Both the position numbers and the translations under genes were made by a program. A stretch of 37,648 nt of DNA from Pseudomonas floridensis (GTDB lineage Bacteria; Pseudomonadota; Gammaproteobacteria; Pseudomonadales; Pseudomonadaceae). The DNA lies in NCBI RefSeq assembly GCF_002087235.1, contig NZ_MUIO01000068.1, positions 1-37,648 on the forward strand, given 5' to 3'. Of the stretch, positions 1-8,404 are shown in pieces. How positions within the stretch are numbered: the stretch's first letter is position 1; each line of letters begins with the position of its first letter. The notes below the pieces were generated by a model that saw only the letters and a program-made list of their open reading frames with translations, was not told the origin of the DNA and made no database searches.

Positions 1-1
1 G

Positions 2-1261
2 GCTTATCTGGTGCTCCCCCAGGAAAACCCCGGCGCGCTGGCCCGCTTTTTGACACTGTGCGCGGCAAGTCCGGGGATTGCCGAGCAGATGGCCCGCTTC
101 CCGCTTCGGCTTGATGAATGGCTCAACGAAGGGCGCCTGTTCAACCCGCCTCTGGCTCCGGAACTGGCGGCCGAGCTGCGCGAGCGGCTGATCCGTATAC
201 CCGAGGACGACCTCGAGCAGCAGATGGAGGCCTTGCGGCATTTCAAGCTGGCTCACAGCCTGCGCGTGGCAGCCTCCGAAATCACCGGCAGTCTGCCGCT
301 GATGAAGGTCAGCGATTACCTGACCTGGCTGGCCGAGGCTATTCTCGAACAGGTGCTGGCACTGGCCTGGCGTTACAGCGTGGCGCGGCACGGTACGCCG
401 ACTCGTGCGGACGGCACGCTGTGCGATCCGGGTTTCGTGATCGTCGGCTACGGCAAAGTGGGCGGCATCGAGCTGGGTCACGGCTCGGACCTGGACCTGG
501 TGTTCATTCATGACGGCGATCTGCAGGCTGAAACCGATGGTGCCAAACCTATCGACAGCGCGCAGTTTTTTACCCGGCTGGGGCAGCGGATTATCCATCT
601 GCTGACTACCCAGACCAACTCCGGGCAGTTGTATGAAGTCGATATGCGCTTGCGTCCGTCCGGCGCGTCAGGCTTGTTGGTCAGCTCGCTCGGAGCGTTT
701 TCGCGTTATCAGGACAAGGAGGCCTGGACCTGGGAGCACCAGGCGTTGGTCCGCGCCCGGGTGCTGACCGGCAGCGCTGATGTGGGTCATGAGTTCGAAA
801 AGGTACGGGCCGAGGTGCTGGGCCGCGAGCGTGATCTGGACAAGCTGCGCGCCGAAGTCAGCGACATGCGCGCCAAGATGCGCGACAACCTCGGCACTCG
901 TCTGACCGCGGCGGGCAGGGCGGCCAATGCCTTCGAGTCCTCCATGCCGTTCGACCTCAAGCAGGACGCCGGTGGTATCGTCGATATCGAATTTATGGTG
1001 CAATACGCGGCCTTGGCGTGGTCCAGAGAGCATCCGGGGCTGCTGCGCTACACCGATAACATTCGTATTCTCGAAGGGCTGGAAGAAGCCGGGTTGTTGT
1101 CCGACGCCGATGCCAGCCTGTTGCGCGAGGCCTACAAGGCGTACCGCTCGGCGGCTCACCGCCAGGCCTTGCAGAAACAAGCGGGCGTGGTCAGCGGCGA
1201 TCAGTTTCATTCCGAACGGCGTGAAGTGATGCGGATCTGGGCGCAGATGGGGTTGAGCTGA
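2..1261 (+). CDS. glnE: Glutamine synthetase adenylyltransferase/deadenylase, 3' part (5' end outside window)
   Basis: This is the C-terminal part (about 419 residues) of the bifunctional enzyme that adds and removes AMP on glutamine synthetase in response to PII and glutamine. The frame is open from base 2, so the real start lies upstream. The Val codon at 11 is internal. Near residues 150-170 of the fragment is the nucleotidyltransferase signature GYGKVGG followed by GSDLDLVF, whose Asp pair binds metal. This is the second of the two catalytic domains (adenylylation) in GlnE. The C-terminal helical part ends at TGA 1259-1261. The full protein is usually near 950-1000 residues, so less than half is present. 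In P. aeruginosa ilvE lies between glnE and waaF, as I recall; here waaF follows directly. Identification is secure. Confidence 0.95.
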   Translation, partial: AYLVLPQENPGALARFLTLCAASPGIAEQMARFPLRLDEWLNEGRLFNPPLAPELAAELRERLIRIPEDDLEQQMEALRHFKLAHSLRVAASEITGSLPLMKVSDYLTWLAEAILEQVLALAWRYSVARHGTPTRADGTLCDPGFVIVGYGKVGGIELGHGSDLDLVFIHDGDLQAETDGAKPIDSAQFFTRLGQRIIHLLTTQTNSGQLYEVDMRLRPSGASGLLVSSLGAFSRYQDKEAWTWEHQALVRARVLTGSADVGHEFEKVRAEVLGRERDLDKLRAEVSDMRAKMRDNLGTRLTAAGRAANAFESSMPFDLKQDAGGIVDIEFMVQYAALAWSREHPGLLRYTDNIRILEGLEEAGLLSDADASLLREAYKAYRSAAHRQALQKQAGVVSGDQFHSERREVMRIWAQMGLS

Positions 1262-1310
1262 GTCGGCGGCGACCCTGTCTGTTTCAGGTAACACTATATA
1301 AAGCTATGAC

Positions 1311-1361
1311 AGGGAGGCGACAGGTTGTGTGGGCATGTCACGCAGTCTGATCGGCCTCCCT
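1311..1361 (+). promoter_or_regulatory. Inverted repeat in the glnE-waaF gap (leader of the LPS operon)
   Basis: AGGGAGGC at 1311-1318 is exactly complementary to GCCTCCCT at 1354-1361 across a 35-base loop. A second pair, CCCTGTC (1273-1279) and GACAGGG (1308-1314), overlaps it, so the two stems are mutually exclusive. An AT-rich TATATAAAG at 1295-1303 is the best -10-like stretch for waaF, but it has no good -35 partner. No T run follows either stem, so it does not look like a strong terminator. The role is inferred only. Confidence 0.3.
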
Positions 1362-1390
1362 GATCGTTTCCGGTCGTTTTTGGATAAAAC

Positions 1391-2425
1391 ATGAATATTC
1401 TGATCGTTGGGCCTAGCTGGGTCGGTGACATGGTGATGGCGCAAACGCTGTTCCAGTGCCTGAAACAGCGTCATCCCAAGTGCCAGATCGATGTACTGGC
1501 GCCCGAATGGAGTCGTCCGCTGCTGGAGCGCATGCCTGAAGTGCGCGCCGCGCTCAGCTTCCCGCTCGGCCACGGTGCCCTCGAGCTGGCGACCCGCCGC
1601 CGTATCGGCAAGTCGCTGGCTGGCCAGTACGATCAGGCGATTCTGCTGCCCAACTCGCTCAAGTCCGCGCTGGTGCCGTTCTTCGCCGGCATCAAGAAAC
1701 GCACCGGCTGGCGTGGCGAATTCCGCTATGGCCTGCTCAACGATGTGCGCACGCTGGATAAAGAACGCTATCCGCTGATGATCGAGCGCTTCATGGCGCT
1801 GGCCTACGACAAGGGCGCAGAGTTGCCGCGGCCTTATCCCAAGCCAAGCCTGCAGATCGACGCCGCAACCCGTGATGCGGCACTGGCCAAGTTTGGCCTG
1901 ACCCTGGACCGCCCGGTGCTGGCGCTGTGTCCGGGTGCCGAGTTCGGCGAGTCCAAGCGCTGGCCGGCCGAGCATTACGCTCAGGTCGCCGACGCCCGAA
2001 TCCGCGAAGGCTGGCAGGTCTGGCTGTTCGGCTCGCAGAAGGATCACCCGGTCGGCGAGACGATTCGCGAAAACCTGATTCCGGGCCTGCGCGAAGAGTC
2101 GGTGAACCTCAGTGGGCAGACTTCACTGGCCGAAGCCATCGACCTGCTGTCCTGTGCCGATTCGGTGGTGTCCAACGATTCCGGCCTGATGCACGTCGCG
2201 GCTGCGCTGAACCGCCCGCTGGTTGCTGTGTATGGCTCGACATCGCCGGGCTTTACGCCGCCTTTGGCCGACGAAGTGGAGATTGTCCGGTTGGGCATCG
2301 AGTGCAGCCCGTGCTTTGACCGCACTTGCCGTTTCGGTCATTACAACTGCATGCGTCTGCTCGAGCCGGGCGCGGTGATCCAGGCGCTGGGCCGTCTGGA
2401 CAGCACCCCGGTAGAGGTTCTCTGA
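1391..2425 (+). CDS. waaF: ADP-heptose:LPS heptosyltransferase II
   Basis: WaaF (RfaF) transfers the second L-glycero-D-manno-heptose to heptose I of the inner core, on the cytoplasmic face of the inner membrane, using ADP-heptose. The 344-residue protein is a normal GT9-family length. It begins MNILIVGPSWVGD; the Asp at position 13 matches the catalytic-base position of heptosyltransferases. The C-terminal half has the nucleotide-sugar binding stretch with SNDSGLMH and AVYGSTSPGFTPP, typical of GT9. ATG 1391 is preceded only by a weak GGAT. This is the first gene of the plus-strand LPS operon, and waaC follows after two bases. It is distinguished from waaC by the N-terminus and by gene order. 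Confidence 0.96.
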   Translation: MNILIVGPSWVGDMVMAQTLFQCLKQRHPKCQIDVLAPEWSRPLLERMPEVRAALSFPLGHGALELATRRRIGKSLAGQYDQAILLPNSLKSALVPFFAGIKKRTGWRGEFRYGLLNDVRTLDKERYPLMIERFMALAYDKGAELPRPYPKPSLQIDAATRDAALAKFGLTLDRPVLALCPGAEFGESKRWPAEHYAQVADARIREGWQVWLFGSQKDHPVGETIRENLIPGLREESVNLSGQTSLAEAIDLLSCADSVVSNDSGLMHVAAALNRPLVAVYGSTSPGFTPPLADEVEIVRLGIECSPCFDRTCRFGHYNCMRLLEPGAVIQALGRLDSTPVEVL

Positions 2426-2427
2426 TT

Positions 2428-3492
2428 TTGCGGGTACTGCTGATCAAGACCTCTTCACTGGGCGACGTGATCCACGCCTTGCCCGCGCTGACCGATGCCG
2501 CCCGGGCGTTGCCCGGCATCCGCTTCGACTGGGTGGTCGAGGAAGGTTTCGCAGAGATTCCCGCTTGGCACCCGGCGGTCGACAAGGTGATCCCGGTGGC
2601 GATTCGCCGCTGGCGCAAGAACCTCTGGCAGACATTCAGAAACGGCGAGTGGCGCGGGTTCAAGGCGCGTCTGCGCGAGCAGCGTTATGACCTGGTGATC
2701 GACGCTCAAGGACTGTTCAAGAGCGCCTGGCTGACCCGTTATGTGGACGCCCCCGTTGCCGGTCTGGGCCGTGACTCGGCGCGCGAACCGGTTGCCAGCC
2801 GTTTCTATGACAAGAATTATCCTGTGCCGCGCGGGCAGCATGCGGTCGAGCGTTTGCGCCAGTTATTTGCACAGGCGCTGGGCTACCCGGTGCCCTCCGG
2901 GATCGGCGAGTACGGGCTGAATAAACTGACGGTTGCCGATGAAACGTCTCAGGCACCTTTTGTCCTGTTCCTGCACGGCACCACGTGGGACACCAAACAC
3001 TGGCCCGAACTGTACTGGCGACAGTTGGCCGAATTGATGGCGGCTCGCGGTCTGCAAGTGCGCTTGCCGTGGGGCAATCCCGCGGAAAAGGCCCGCGCCG
3101 AGCGGATTGCCGACGGATTGGAGGCCGCGCAAGTGTTGCCCCGTCTGAATCTGGCGGGCGTGGCGCGGGTATTGGCCCAGGCTCAGGCCTGTGTGGCAGT
3201 GGACACTGGCATCGGTCATCTGGCCGCAGCGCTGGATGTGCCGACCGTGTCGCTGTTCGGGCCGACCAATCCGGTTTTGACCGGGGCATACGGCAAATCG
3301 CAGGTGCACCTGGCCAGCGATTACCCGAGCTGTGCGCCGTGCCTGCAAAAGAAATGCACCTACCAGCCGACCGCTGACGATCAGCGCCGGTTTGACCTTA
3401 AACGCGAGTGGCCGCTGTGCTTCACTCGCCTGAATCCCGAGCGAGTAGCGAGCCAACTGGGCGCGCTGTTGCTGGCAAAGGAACCTGGCTGA
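2428..3492 (+). CDS. waaC: ADP-heptose:LPS heptosyltransferase I
   Basis: WaaC (RfaC) adds the first heptose to Kdo of Kdo2-lipid A. I chose the TTG at 2428 as start. It gives MRVLLIKTSSLGD, the expected N-terminus with catalytic-type Asp13, and lies two bases after the waaF stop. AGAGG at 2413-2417 is the ribosome site, 10 bases upstream. An upstream in-frame ATG at 2326 would add 34 residues that overlap waaF in another frame and do not look like this family. The product is 354 residues. The GT9 donor site is visible as AVDTGIGHLAAAL followed by SLFGPTNP. The C-terminal CAPCLQKKC cysteine cluster resembles the tail of WaaF. The stop overlaps the waaG start by one base, so translation is probably coupled. 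Confidence 0.95.
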   Translation: MRVLLIKTSSLGDVIHALPALTDAARALPGIRFDWVVEEGFAEIPAWHPAVDKVIPVAIRRWRKNLWQTFRNGEWRGFKARLREQRYDLVIDAQGLFKSAWLTRYVDAPVAGLGRDSAREPVASRFYDKNYPVPRGQHAVERLRQLFAQALGYPVPSGIGEYGLNKLTVADETSQAPFVLFLHGTTWDTKHWPELYWRQLAELMAARGLQVRLPWGNPAEKARAERIADGLEAAQVLPRLNLAGVARVLAQAQACVAVDTGIGHLAAALDVPTVSLFGPTNPVLTGAYGKSQVHLASDYPSCAPCLQKKCTYQPTADDQRRFDLKREWPLCFTRLNPERVASQLGALLLAKEPG

Positions 3493-4613
3493 TGCAACTG
3501 GCTTTCGTGCTGTACAAATACTTTCCGTTTGGCGGACTGCAACGTGACTTCATGCGCATCGCGCTGGAGTGTCAGCGTCGCGGTCACCAGATTCGCGTCT
3601 ACACCCTGATCTGGGAAGGCGACGTGCCGCCCGGTTTCGAAGTGCTGGTCGCGCCGGTCAAGGCGTTCTTCAACCATCGGCGCAACGAAAAGCTCAGCGC
3701 CTGGATGGAAGCGGATCTGGCCAGGCGCCCGGTGGATCGCGTGATCGGCTTCAACAAGATGCCGGGCCTGGACGTGTATTACGCCGCCGACGGCTGCTTT
3801 GAAGACAAAGCGCAGAATCTGCGCAGCCCGCTGTATCGCAAATGGGGCCGTTATCGCCATTTCGCGGACTACGAGCGAGCCGTGTTTGCCAAGGACGCCA
3901 AGACCCAGGTCCTGATGATTTCCGAGGTGCAGCAGCCGCTGTTCATCAAGCACTACGACACCCCGTTGTCACGGTTTCACCTGCTGCCGCCGGGCATTTC
4001 CCCGGACCGCCGTGCGCCACCCGACGCACCGCAGATTCGTTCAGGTTTCCGACAGGAATTCGGCTTGAGCGACAACGACCTGTTATTGGTGCAGATCGGC
4101 TCCGGTTTCAAGACGAAAGGCGTGGATCGCAGCCTCAAGGCGCTGGCCGCGCTGCCAGCCGAGCTGAAGAAGCGCACGCAGCTGTTTGTAATCGGCCAGG
4201 ACGACCCCAAAGTATTCCAGCTGCAAAGCGCGGCATTGGGGCTGGGCGATCAAGTGACCTTTATGAAAGGCCGCAGCGATATCCCGCGTTTCCTGATGGG
4301 CGCCGACGTTCTGATTCATCCGGCCTACAACGAAAATACCGGCACCGTGCTGCTTGAAGCGCTGGTGGCGGGTTTGCCCGTTCTGGTCAGCGCGGTGTGT
4401 GGCTATGCCCATTACATTGCCGAAGCCGATTGCGGCCGGGTGCTGGATGAACCGTTCGAGCAGGCGCAGCTCAATCGTTATCTGGCAGACATGCTCAAGG
4501 ACGATGCAGCGCGCAGCAACTGGAGCCGAAACGGCCTGGCGTTCGCTGACACGGCGGACCTGTACAGCATGCCGCAACACGCGGCGGATGTGATTCTGGC
4601 GGAGCGCTATTGA
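3492..4613 (+). CDS. waaG: LPS core glucosyltransferase I (GT4)
   Basis: WaaG is a GT-B fold GT4 glycosyltransferase. In the E. coli family it adds glucose to heptose II; in Pseudomonas it is expected to add the first outer-core sugar (GalN-type). The 373-residue protein starts at ATG 3492, which shares its A with the waaC stop. The N-terminus LYKYFPFGGLQRDF holds the glycine-rich acceptor-side loop. The C-terminal half carries the GT4 E-x7-E motif, Glu281 and Glu289 (ENTGTVLLE), which contacts the nucleotide sugar. The start chosen makes the protein co-linear with the known family; a longer in-frame ATG at 3408 lies inside waaC. It is translationally coupled to both neighbours. Confidence 0.95.
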   Translation: MQLAFVLYKYFPFGGLQRDFMRIALECQRRGHQIRVYTLIWEGDVPPGFEVLVAPVKAFFNHRRNEKLSAWMEADLARRPVDRVIGFNKMPGLDVYYAADGCFEDKAQNLRSPLYRKWGRYRHFADYERAVFAKDAKTQVLMISEVQQPLFIKHYDTPLSRFHLLPPGISPDRRAPPDAPQIRSGFRQEFGLSDNDLLLVQIGSGFKTKGVDRSLKALAALPAELKKRTQLFVIGQDDPKVFQLQSAALGLGDQVTFMKGRSDIPRFLMGADVLIHPAYNENTGTVLLEALVAGLPVLVSAVCGYAHYIAEADCGRVLDEPFEQAQLNRYLADMLKDDAARSNWSRNGLAFADTADLYSMPQHAADVILAERY

Positions 4614-5419
4614 TGAAGCTGTTCCTTGCTGAGCCGTTCAAGCGCCTGTGGGCCGGGCGCGATGCGTTCGACGAAGTCGAGGCGCTGAGCGGTGAGGTGT
4701 ATCGCGAACTCGAAGGTCGTCGGACCCTGCGCACCGAAGTCGACGGGCGCGGCTATTTCGTGAAGATCCACCGCGGTATCGGCTGGGGCGAGATCGCCAA
4801 GAATCTGGTGACCGCCAAGTTGCCGGTGCTGGGCGCAGGCAAGGAGTGGGACGCCATCGAGCGGCTGCATGAAGTTGGGGTGCCGACCATGACCGCCGTT
4901 GCCTACGGCGAGCGCGGCAGCAATCCGGCCGCGCAGCATTCGTTCATCGTGACCGAAGAGCTGGCGCCGACCACCAGTCTGGAAGACGTCAGCCTCAACT
5001 GGCGCAACGAGCCACCCGAGCCGCGGCTCAAGCGGGCTTACATCGCCGAGGTCGCCCGACTGGTCGGCATGATGCACCGCGCCGGGGTCAATCATCGCGA
5101 CTGCTACATCTGCCATTTTCTGCTGCACACCGACAAGCCGGTCACCGCCGACGATTTCAAACTGTCGGTGATCGACCTGCACCGCGCCCAGACACGCCGG
5201 GCAATCACGCCGCGCTGGCGTAACAAGGACCTGGCGGCGCTGTATTTCTCGGCGCTGGACATCGGCCTGACCCGGCGCGACAAACTGCGCTTTCTCAAGG
5301 GCTACTTTCAGAAGCCGTTGCGCGAAATACTGGCCAGGGAAGCGAAGCTGCTGGGCTGGCTGGATAAAAAGGCGGACAAGTTGTATCAGCGCAAATTGCG
5401 ATACGGGGATGCGCTCTGA
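4613..5419 (+). CDS. waaP: LPS core heptose I kinase
   Basis: WaaP (RfaP) phosphorylates O-4 of heptose I in the inner core and has a eukaryotic-kinase-like fold. In Pseudomonas core phosphates are needed for outer-membrane stability and LPS export. The 268-residue protein shows the ATP-binding Lys51 (YFVKIH), the catalytic loop HRDCYICHFLL with Asp163, and the metal-binding Asp188 (VIDLHRAQ). ATG 4613 overlaps the waaG stop by one base. A TTG directly before it (4610) is a possible alternative start but adds only one residue. The next gene starts in its stop codon at 5419. All catalytic residues are intact, unlike in some of the kinase-fold proteins downstream. Confidence 0.95.
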   Translation: MKLFLAEPFKRLWAGRDAFDEVEALSGEVYRELEGRRTLRTEVDGRGYFVKIHRGIGWGEIAKNLVTAKLPVLGAGKEWDAIERLHEVGVPTMTAVAYGERGSNPAAQHSFIVTEELAPTTSLEDVSLNWRNEPPEPRLKRAYIAEVARLVGMMHRAGVNHRDCYICHFLLHTDKPVTADDFKLSVIDLHRAQTRRAITPRWRNKDLAALYFSALDIGLTRRDKLRFLKGYFQKPLREILAREAKLLGWLDKKADKLYQRKLRYGDAL

Positions 5420-6153
5420 TGGCAGGATGGAACCTGGAGCCGGACTACGCGTTTCTGGCTGAAGACTTCGGCAATCTGGATGCGGTGTTCGCCTTGCAGG
5501 GCGAGCGTCTGACCCGTGATCCGCTGTCCGAAGTGGTACGTGTCGAGCGTGCCGGGGTCAATTATTACGTCAAACGCTATGTGGGTGCTGGTAAAGGCTT
5601 GCGCCGCTATCTGGGTCGGCCCAGGGTCAAGTCCGAGTGGCAGAACCTCAAGCGTTTCGCCAAGTGGGGCATTCCCACCGCCGAAGTCGTGGCCTGGGGC
5701 CTGGAGCGCAATGGCGCGGCCTACGACCGTGGCGCGCTGATCACGCGAGAGCTGCCGAACACCGAAGACCTGTCGGCACTGGCTCAGCGCAAGGATCGGC
5801 TGTTGAGCGATCGGGCCTGGGTGGATGGCATCAGCCGGCAGTTGGCGTCCTACACGCGCATCATGCATGACAACCACTTCACTCATAACGATCTGAAGTG
5901 GCGCAACCTGCTGGTGGACGATCAGGCCCGGCTGTTCTTCATCGATTGCCCCAACGGTGCGTTCTGGTGGAGCTTCATGCTGCGCTACCGGATCACCAAG
6001 GACCTGGCGTGCCTGGACAAGGTCGCCAAATACCATCTGTCCGCAACCCAGCGGCTGCGCTTTTACCTGCAATACCGTCAGCGGGCGCGCTTGAATGCCT
6101 CCGACAAGAAGCGTATCCGTCATGTCGTCAGCTTTTTCGAGGGGCGCGAATGA
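5419..6153 (+). CDS. LPS core kinase of the WaaP/InaA (Kdo kinase-like) family
   Basis: This 244-residue kinase-fold protein probably acts on the LPS core; by position it matches the PA5008-type gene of the P. aeruginosa core cluster. Visible elements are the ATP lysine Lys52 (YYVKRY), the catalytic loop HNDLKWRNLL with Asp158 and Asn163, and the metal-binding Asp176 (FFIDCPNG). The catalytic set is therefore complete. ATG 5419 shares a base with the waaP stop, and the stop overlaps the next start by four bases. Its sugar acceptor cannot be read from sequence; heptose II phosphorylation is a reasonable guess because WaaP is expected to act on heptose I. Confidence 0.85.
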   Translation: MAGWNLEPDYAFLAEDFGNLDAVFALQGERLTRDPLSEVVRVERAGVNYYVKRYVGAGKGLRRYLGRPRVKSEWQNLKRFAKWGIPTAEVVAWGLERNGAAYDRGALITRELPNTEDLSALAQRKDRLLSDRAWVDGISRQLASYTRIMHDNHFTHNDLKWRNLLVDDQARLFFIDCPNGAFWWSFMLRYRITKDLACLDKVAKYHLSATQRLRFYLQYRQRARLNASDKKRIRHVVSFFEGRE

Positions 6154-6929
6154 GCGTTTTTATTGCCAGTGCCGATCAGCCCTTGCTGGAGCGCCACGGT
6201 CTGACCGATTTCGAGTCGCTGTGGAACGTGCAGCTCGAGGCAGTCGATGAGCCCAACACCGGCCGCGGCGGCTGGAGCAGCGTTTTTCGACTGGACCTTG
6301 ACGGCCAGGGTTTTTACCTCAAGCGCCAGAGCAATTACCTGACCCATACGTTGCATCACCCCTTCGGCGAGCCGTCGTTCTCCCGCGAATTTCGCAACAT
6401 TAGCCGTTATCAGAAGCTGGGCATTCCTGCGTTGCAGGCGGCGTTTTATGGCGAGAGCAAAGTCGATGGCGAGCGTCGGGCTATTCTGATGACGCGGGCG
6501 CTGGATGGCTGGACCGATCTGGACGAACTGCTGCAGGGCTGGGCTGACATGAGCGGCGCTGCGCGTAGCGCGGTTTTGCAGGCCTGTGGCCGACTGGCGC
6601 GCACGCTGCACGGTGCCGGGCAGATTCATGGCTGTTTCTACCCCAAGCATATTTTTCTGCGAGCCGACGAAGCAGGCTATCAGGCGCAACTGATCGACCT
6701 GGAAAAAACCCGACCGGTGATCTTTGGTAAACGTGATCGGGTCAAGGATCTGGAGCCGCTGTTGCGTCGCGCGCGGATGTGGACAGACGCCGAGCGGCGC
6801 GAACTGCTGGCCGCCTATCTGCAAGCCGCCCCCGACAGTCAGCCGGTCGATGCCTGGAGTGTGCGTCTGGGGCAACGGGGCCAGCACAAGCGTGACCTTC
6901 AACACCGTGACCATAAAGAGACCCGCTGA
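6150..6929 (+). CDS. InaA-like kinase-fold protein, catalytic Asp replaced by Cys
   Basis: This 259-residue member of the lipopolysaccharide kinase/InaA group corresponds by position to PA5007. It keeps the ATP lysine Lys58 (FYLKRQ) and a DFG-like Asp183 (LIDLEKTR). The catalytic loop reads HGCFYPKHIFL at 160-170. Aligned with WaaP HRDCYICHFLL, the position of the catalytic Asp is Cys162. From memory, InaA-type proteins share this GC-x-YPKHIF form, so it is probably a family trait rather than a mutation. The start ATG 6150 overlaps the previous stop by four bases, and the stop shares one base with the next gene. It may be a pseudokinase partner of its neighbours or use altered chemistry; the substrate is unknown. 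Confidence 0.83.
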   Translation: MSVFIASADQPLLERHGLTDFESLWNVQLEAVDEPNTGRGGWSSVFRLDLDGQGFYLKRQSNYLTHTLHHPFGEPSFSREFRNISRYQKLGIPALQAAFYGESKVDGERRAILMTRALDGWTDLDELLQGWADMSGAARSAVLQACGRLARTLHGAGQIHGCFYPKHIFLRADEAGYQAQLIDLEKTRPVIFGKRDRVKDLEPLLRRARMWTDAERRELLAAYLQAAPDSQPVDAWSVRLGQRGQHKRDLQHRDHKETR

Positions 6930-8374
6930 TGCGTTTGTCTGACCTCAAGAACGCCGGGCGCACCCCCGAGCTGCCAATGAGCCTCACGCTGGCCGATGCC
7001 GCAGGTGCTGCCGAATTGCAATTGCTGACACTGCTGCGCGTTCTGCCCGGTCAGCGCTATGTGGGCGCGGGCGTCTGGCGGGGCCGGACGGTGTTGGCCA
7101 AACTGCTGGTCGGCAACAAGGCTGCCCGGCACTTTCAACGAGAATTGACGGGCGTCCGGCTATTGGCCGAGCAGGGCGTGACCACGCCTTTGCTGCTGGC
7201 CGACGGCTTGCAGGATGGCGAAGGTGGCTGGCTGCTGTTCGAGTTTCTCGAAAAGGCCCCGAGTCTGGGTGATGCCTGGGCTGCCGTTCAGGATGACGAG
7301 CCGCTGACCGATGATCAGCAGACGGTACTCGGCGAAGCATTATCGGCCATTGCCCTGCTGCACGCCAAAGGGCTGTGGCAGGAAGACCTGCATCTGGACA
7401 ACCTGCTGCGCCATGACGGGCGGCTGTACATGATCGACGGCGCGGGCATACGTGCCGAACAGGCCGGGCAGCCATTGTCCCGGCAGAAAGTGCTGGAAAA
7501 TCTGGGTGTGTTCTTCGCCCAGTTACCCCGTTCCTTCGAGCCGTTCACTGAAGAGCTGCTGGTGCATTACTTGTTGAGCAACGCCGAGCATGGCCTGCCG
7601 ATGGAAGCGCTGCAGAAGCAGATCGACAAGGTACGCAGTTGGCGTATGAAGGATTTTCTCGACAAGACCGGGCGCGATTGCAGCCTGTTCAGCGTCAAGG
7701 ACAACGCCTCGGTGTTTCAGGCAATTCGTCGTGAAGAAGAGGCCGCGATGTTGCCGGTGCTGGATCAAGCCGACGCTTTGCTGGATCGCGGGCATCTGTA
7801 CAAGACCGGTGGCGCGGCCAGTGTCGGGCGGGTCGAGGTGAATGGCCGCCCATTGGTCATCAAGCGCTACAACATCAAGAATTTCAGCCACTGGCTCAAG
7901 CGCTTCTGGCGTCCGAGTCGCGCCTGGCATTCATGGCGTGAGGCCAATCGTCTGGCGTTTCTGGAGATCGCCACGCCCAAGCCGCTGGCGGTGCGTGAGG
8001 AACGGGTGCTGGGCATGCGCAGCAAGGCGTATCTGGTGACCGGGTTTTTGGCCGGGCCGGACATCATCGAGCACTTTGCGCCCTATGTCGAAACCGGTGA
8101 CGCGCCCGAAGCCGAACTCGCAGCCCTCGACCGGCTGTTTGCGCAGTTGATCCGCGAGCGCATCAGTCATGGCGATTTCAAAGGACACAATGTGTTCTGG
8201 CATGAGGATCGCTGGGCGTTGATCGATCTGGATGCCATGCAGCAGCACGGTTCGCAGGCTTCCTTTGCGACGGCCTTTGCCCGCGACCGCGCGCGTTTCA
8301 TGCGCAATTGGCCGCCGCACAGCGCGCTGCACCAGTTGCTGGACCAGCGCTTGCCGACACTGACAGAAGCCTGA
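6929..8374 (+). CDS. Tandem two-domain LPS kinase-like protein
   Basis: The protein has 481 residues, about twice the length of its neighbours, because it contains two kinase-fold domains. Domain 1 (about 1-230) has Lys58 (VLAKLL), the catalytic loop QEDLHLDNLL with Asp153 and Asn158, and Asp170 (MIDGAG). Domain 2 (about 285-460) has Lys312 (VIKRYN), the loop HGDFKGHNVF with Asp416 and Asn421, and Asp433 (LIDLDA). Both sets look intact. By position it matches the PA5006-type gene. It is the last gene of the first LPS operon, joined by a one-base overlap to the gene before. It probably phosphorylates core sugars at two sites or in two steps, but the acceptor is not visible from sequence. Confidence 0.85.
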   Translation: MRLSDLKNAGRTPELPMSLTLADAAGAAELQLLTLLRVLPGQRYVGAGVWRGRTVLAKLLVGNKAARHFQRELTGVRLLAEQGVTTPLLLADGLQDGEGGWLLFEFLEKAPSLGDAWAAVQDDEPLTDDQQTVLGEALSAIALLHAKGLWQEDLHLDNLLRHDGRLYMIDGAGIRAEQAGQPLSRQKVLENLGVFFAQLPRSFEPFTEELLVHYLLSNAEHGLPMEALQKQIDKVRSWRMKDFLDKTGRDCSLFSVKDNASVFQAIRREEEAAMLPVLDQADALLDRGHLYKTGGAASVGRVEVNGRPLVIKRYNIKNFSHWLKRFWRPSRAWHSWREANRLAFLEIATPKPLAVREERVLGMRSKAYLVTGFLAGPDIIEHFAPYVETGDAPEAELAALDRLFAQLIRERISHGDFKGHNVFWHEDRWALIDLDAMQQHGSQASFATAFARDRARFMRNWPPHSALHQLLDQRLPTLTEA

Positions 8375-8398
8375 GCCGACTCACCGCCGACTCAGGCT
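8368..8398. terminator. Possible bidirectional terminator between convergent genes
   Basis: AGCCTGAG (8368-8375) pairs with CTCAGGCT (8391-8398) across a 15-base loop, exactly between the kinase stop and the end of the antisense giant gene. There is no good T run on either side, so rho-independent strength is doubtful. Confidence 0.4.
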
Positions 8399-8404
8399 GT
8401 TATG

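Noticed and set aside
1262..1390. Missing ilvE between glnE and waaF as a sign of deletion
   Set aside because: ilvE lies there in P. aeruginosa, but as far as I recall other pseudomonads such as P. putida have glnE next to waaF, so this is normal variation.
2326..2427. Longer waaC start (ATG 2326)
   Set aside because: It would add 34 residues overlapping waaF in another frame; the TTG at 2428 gives the known family N-terminus.
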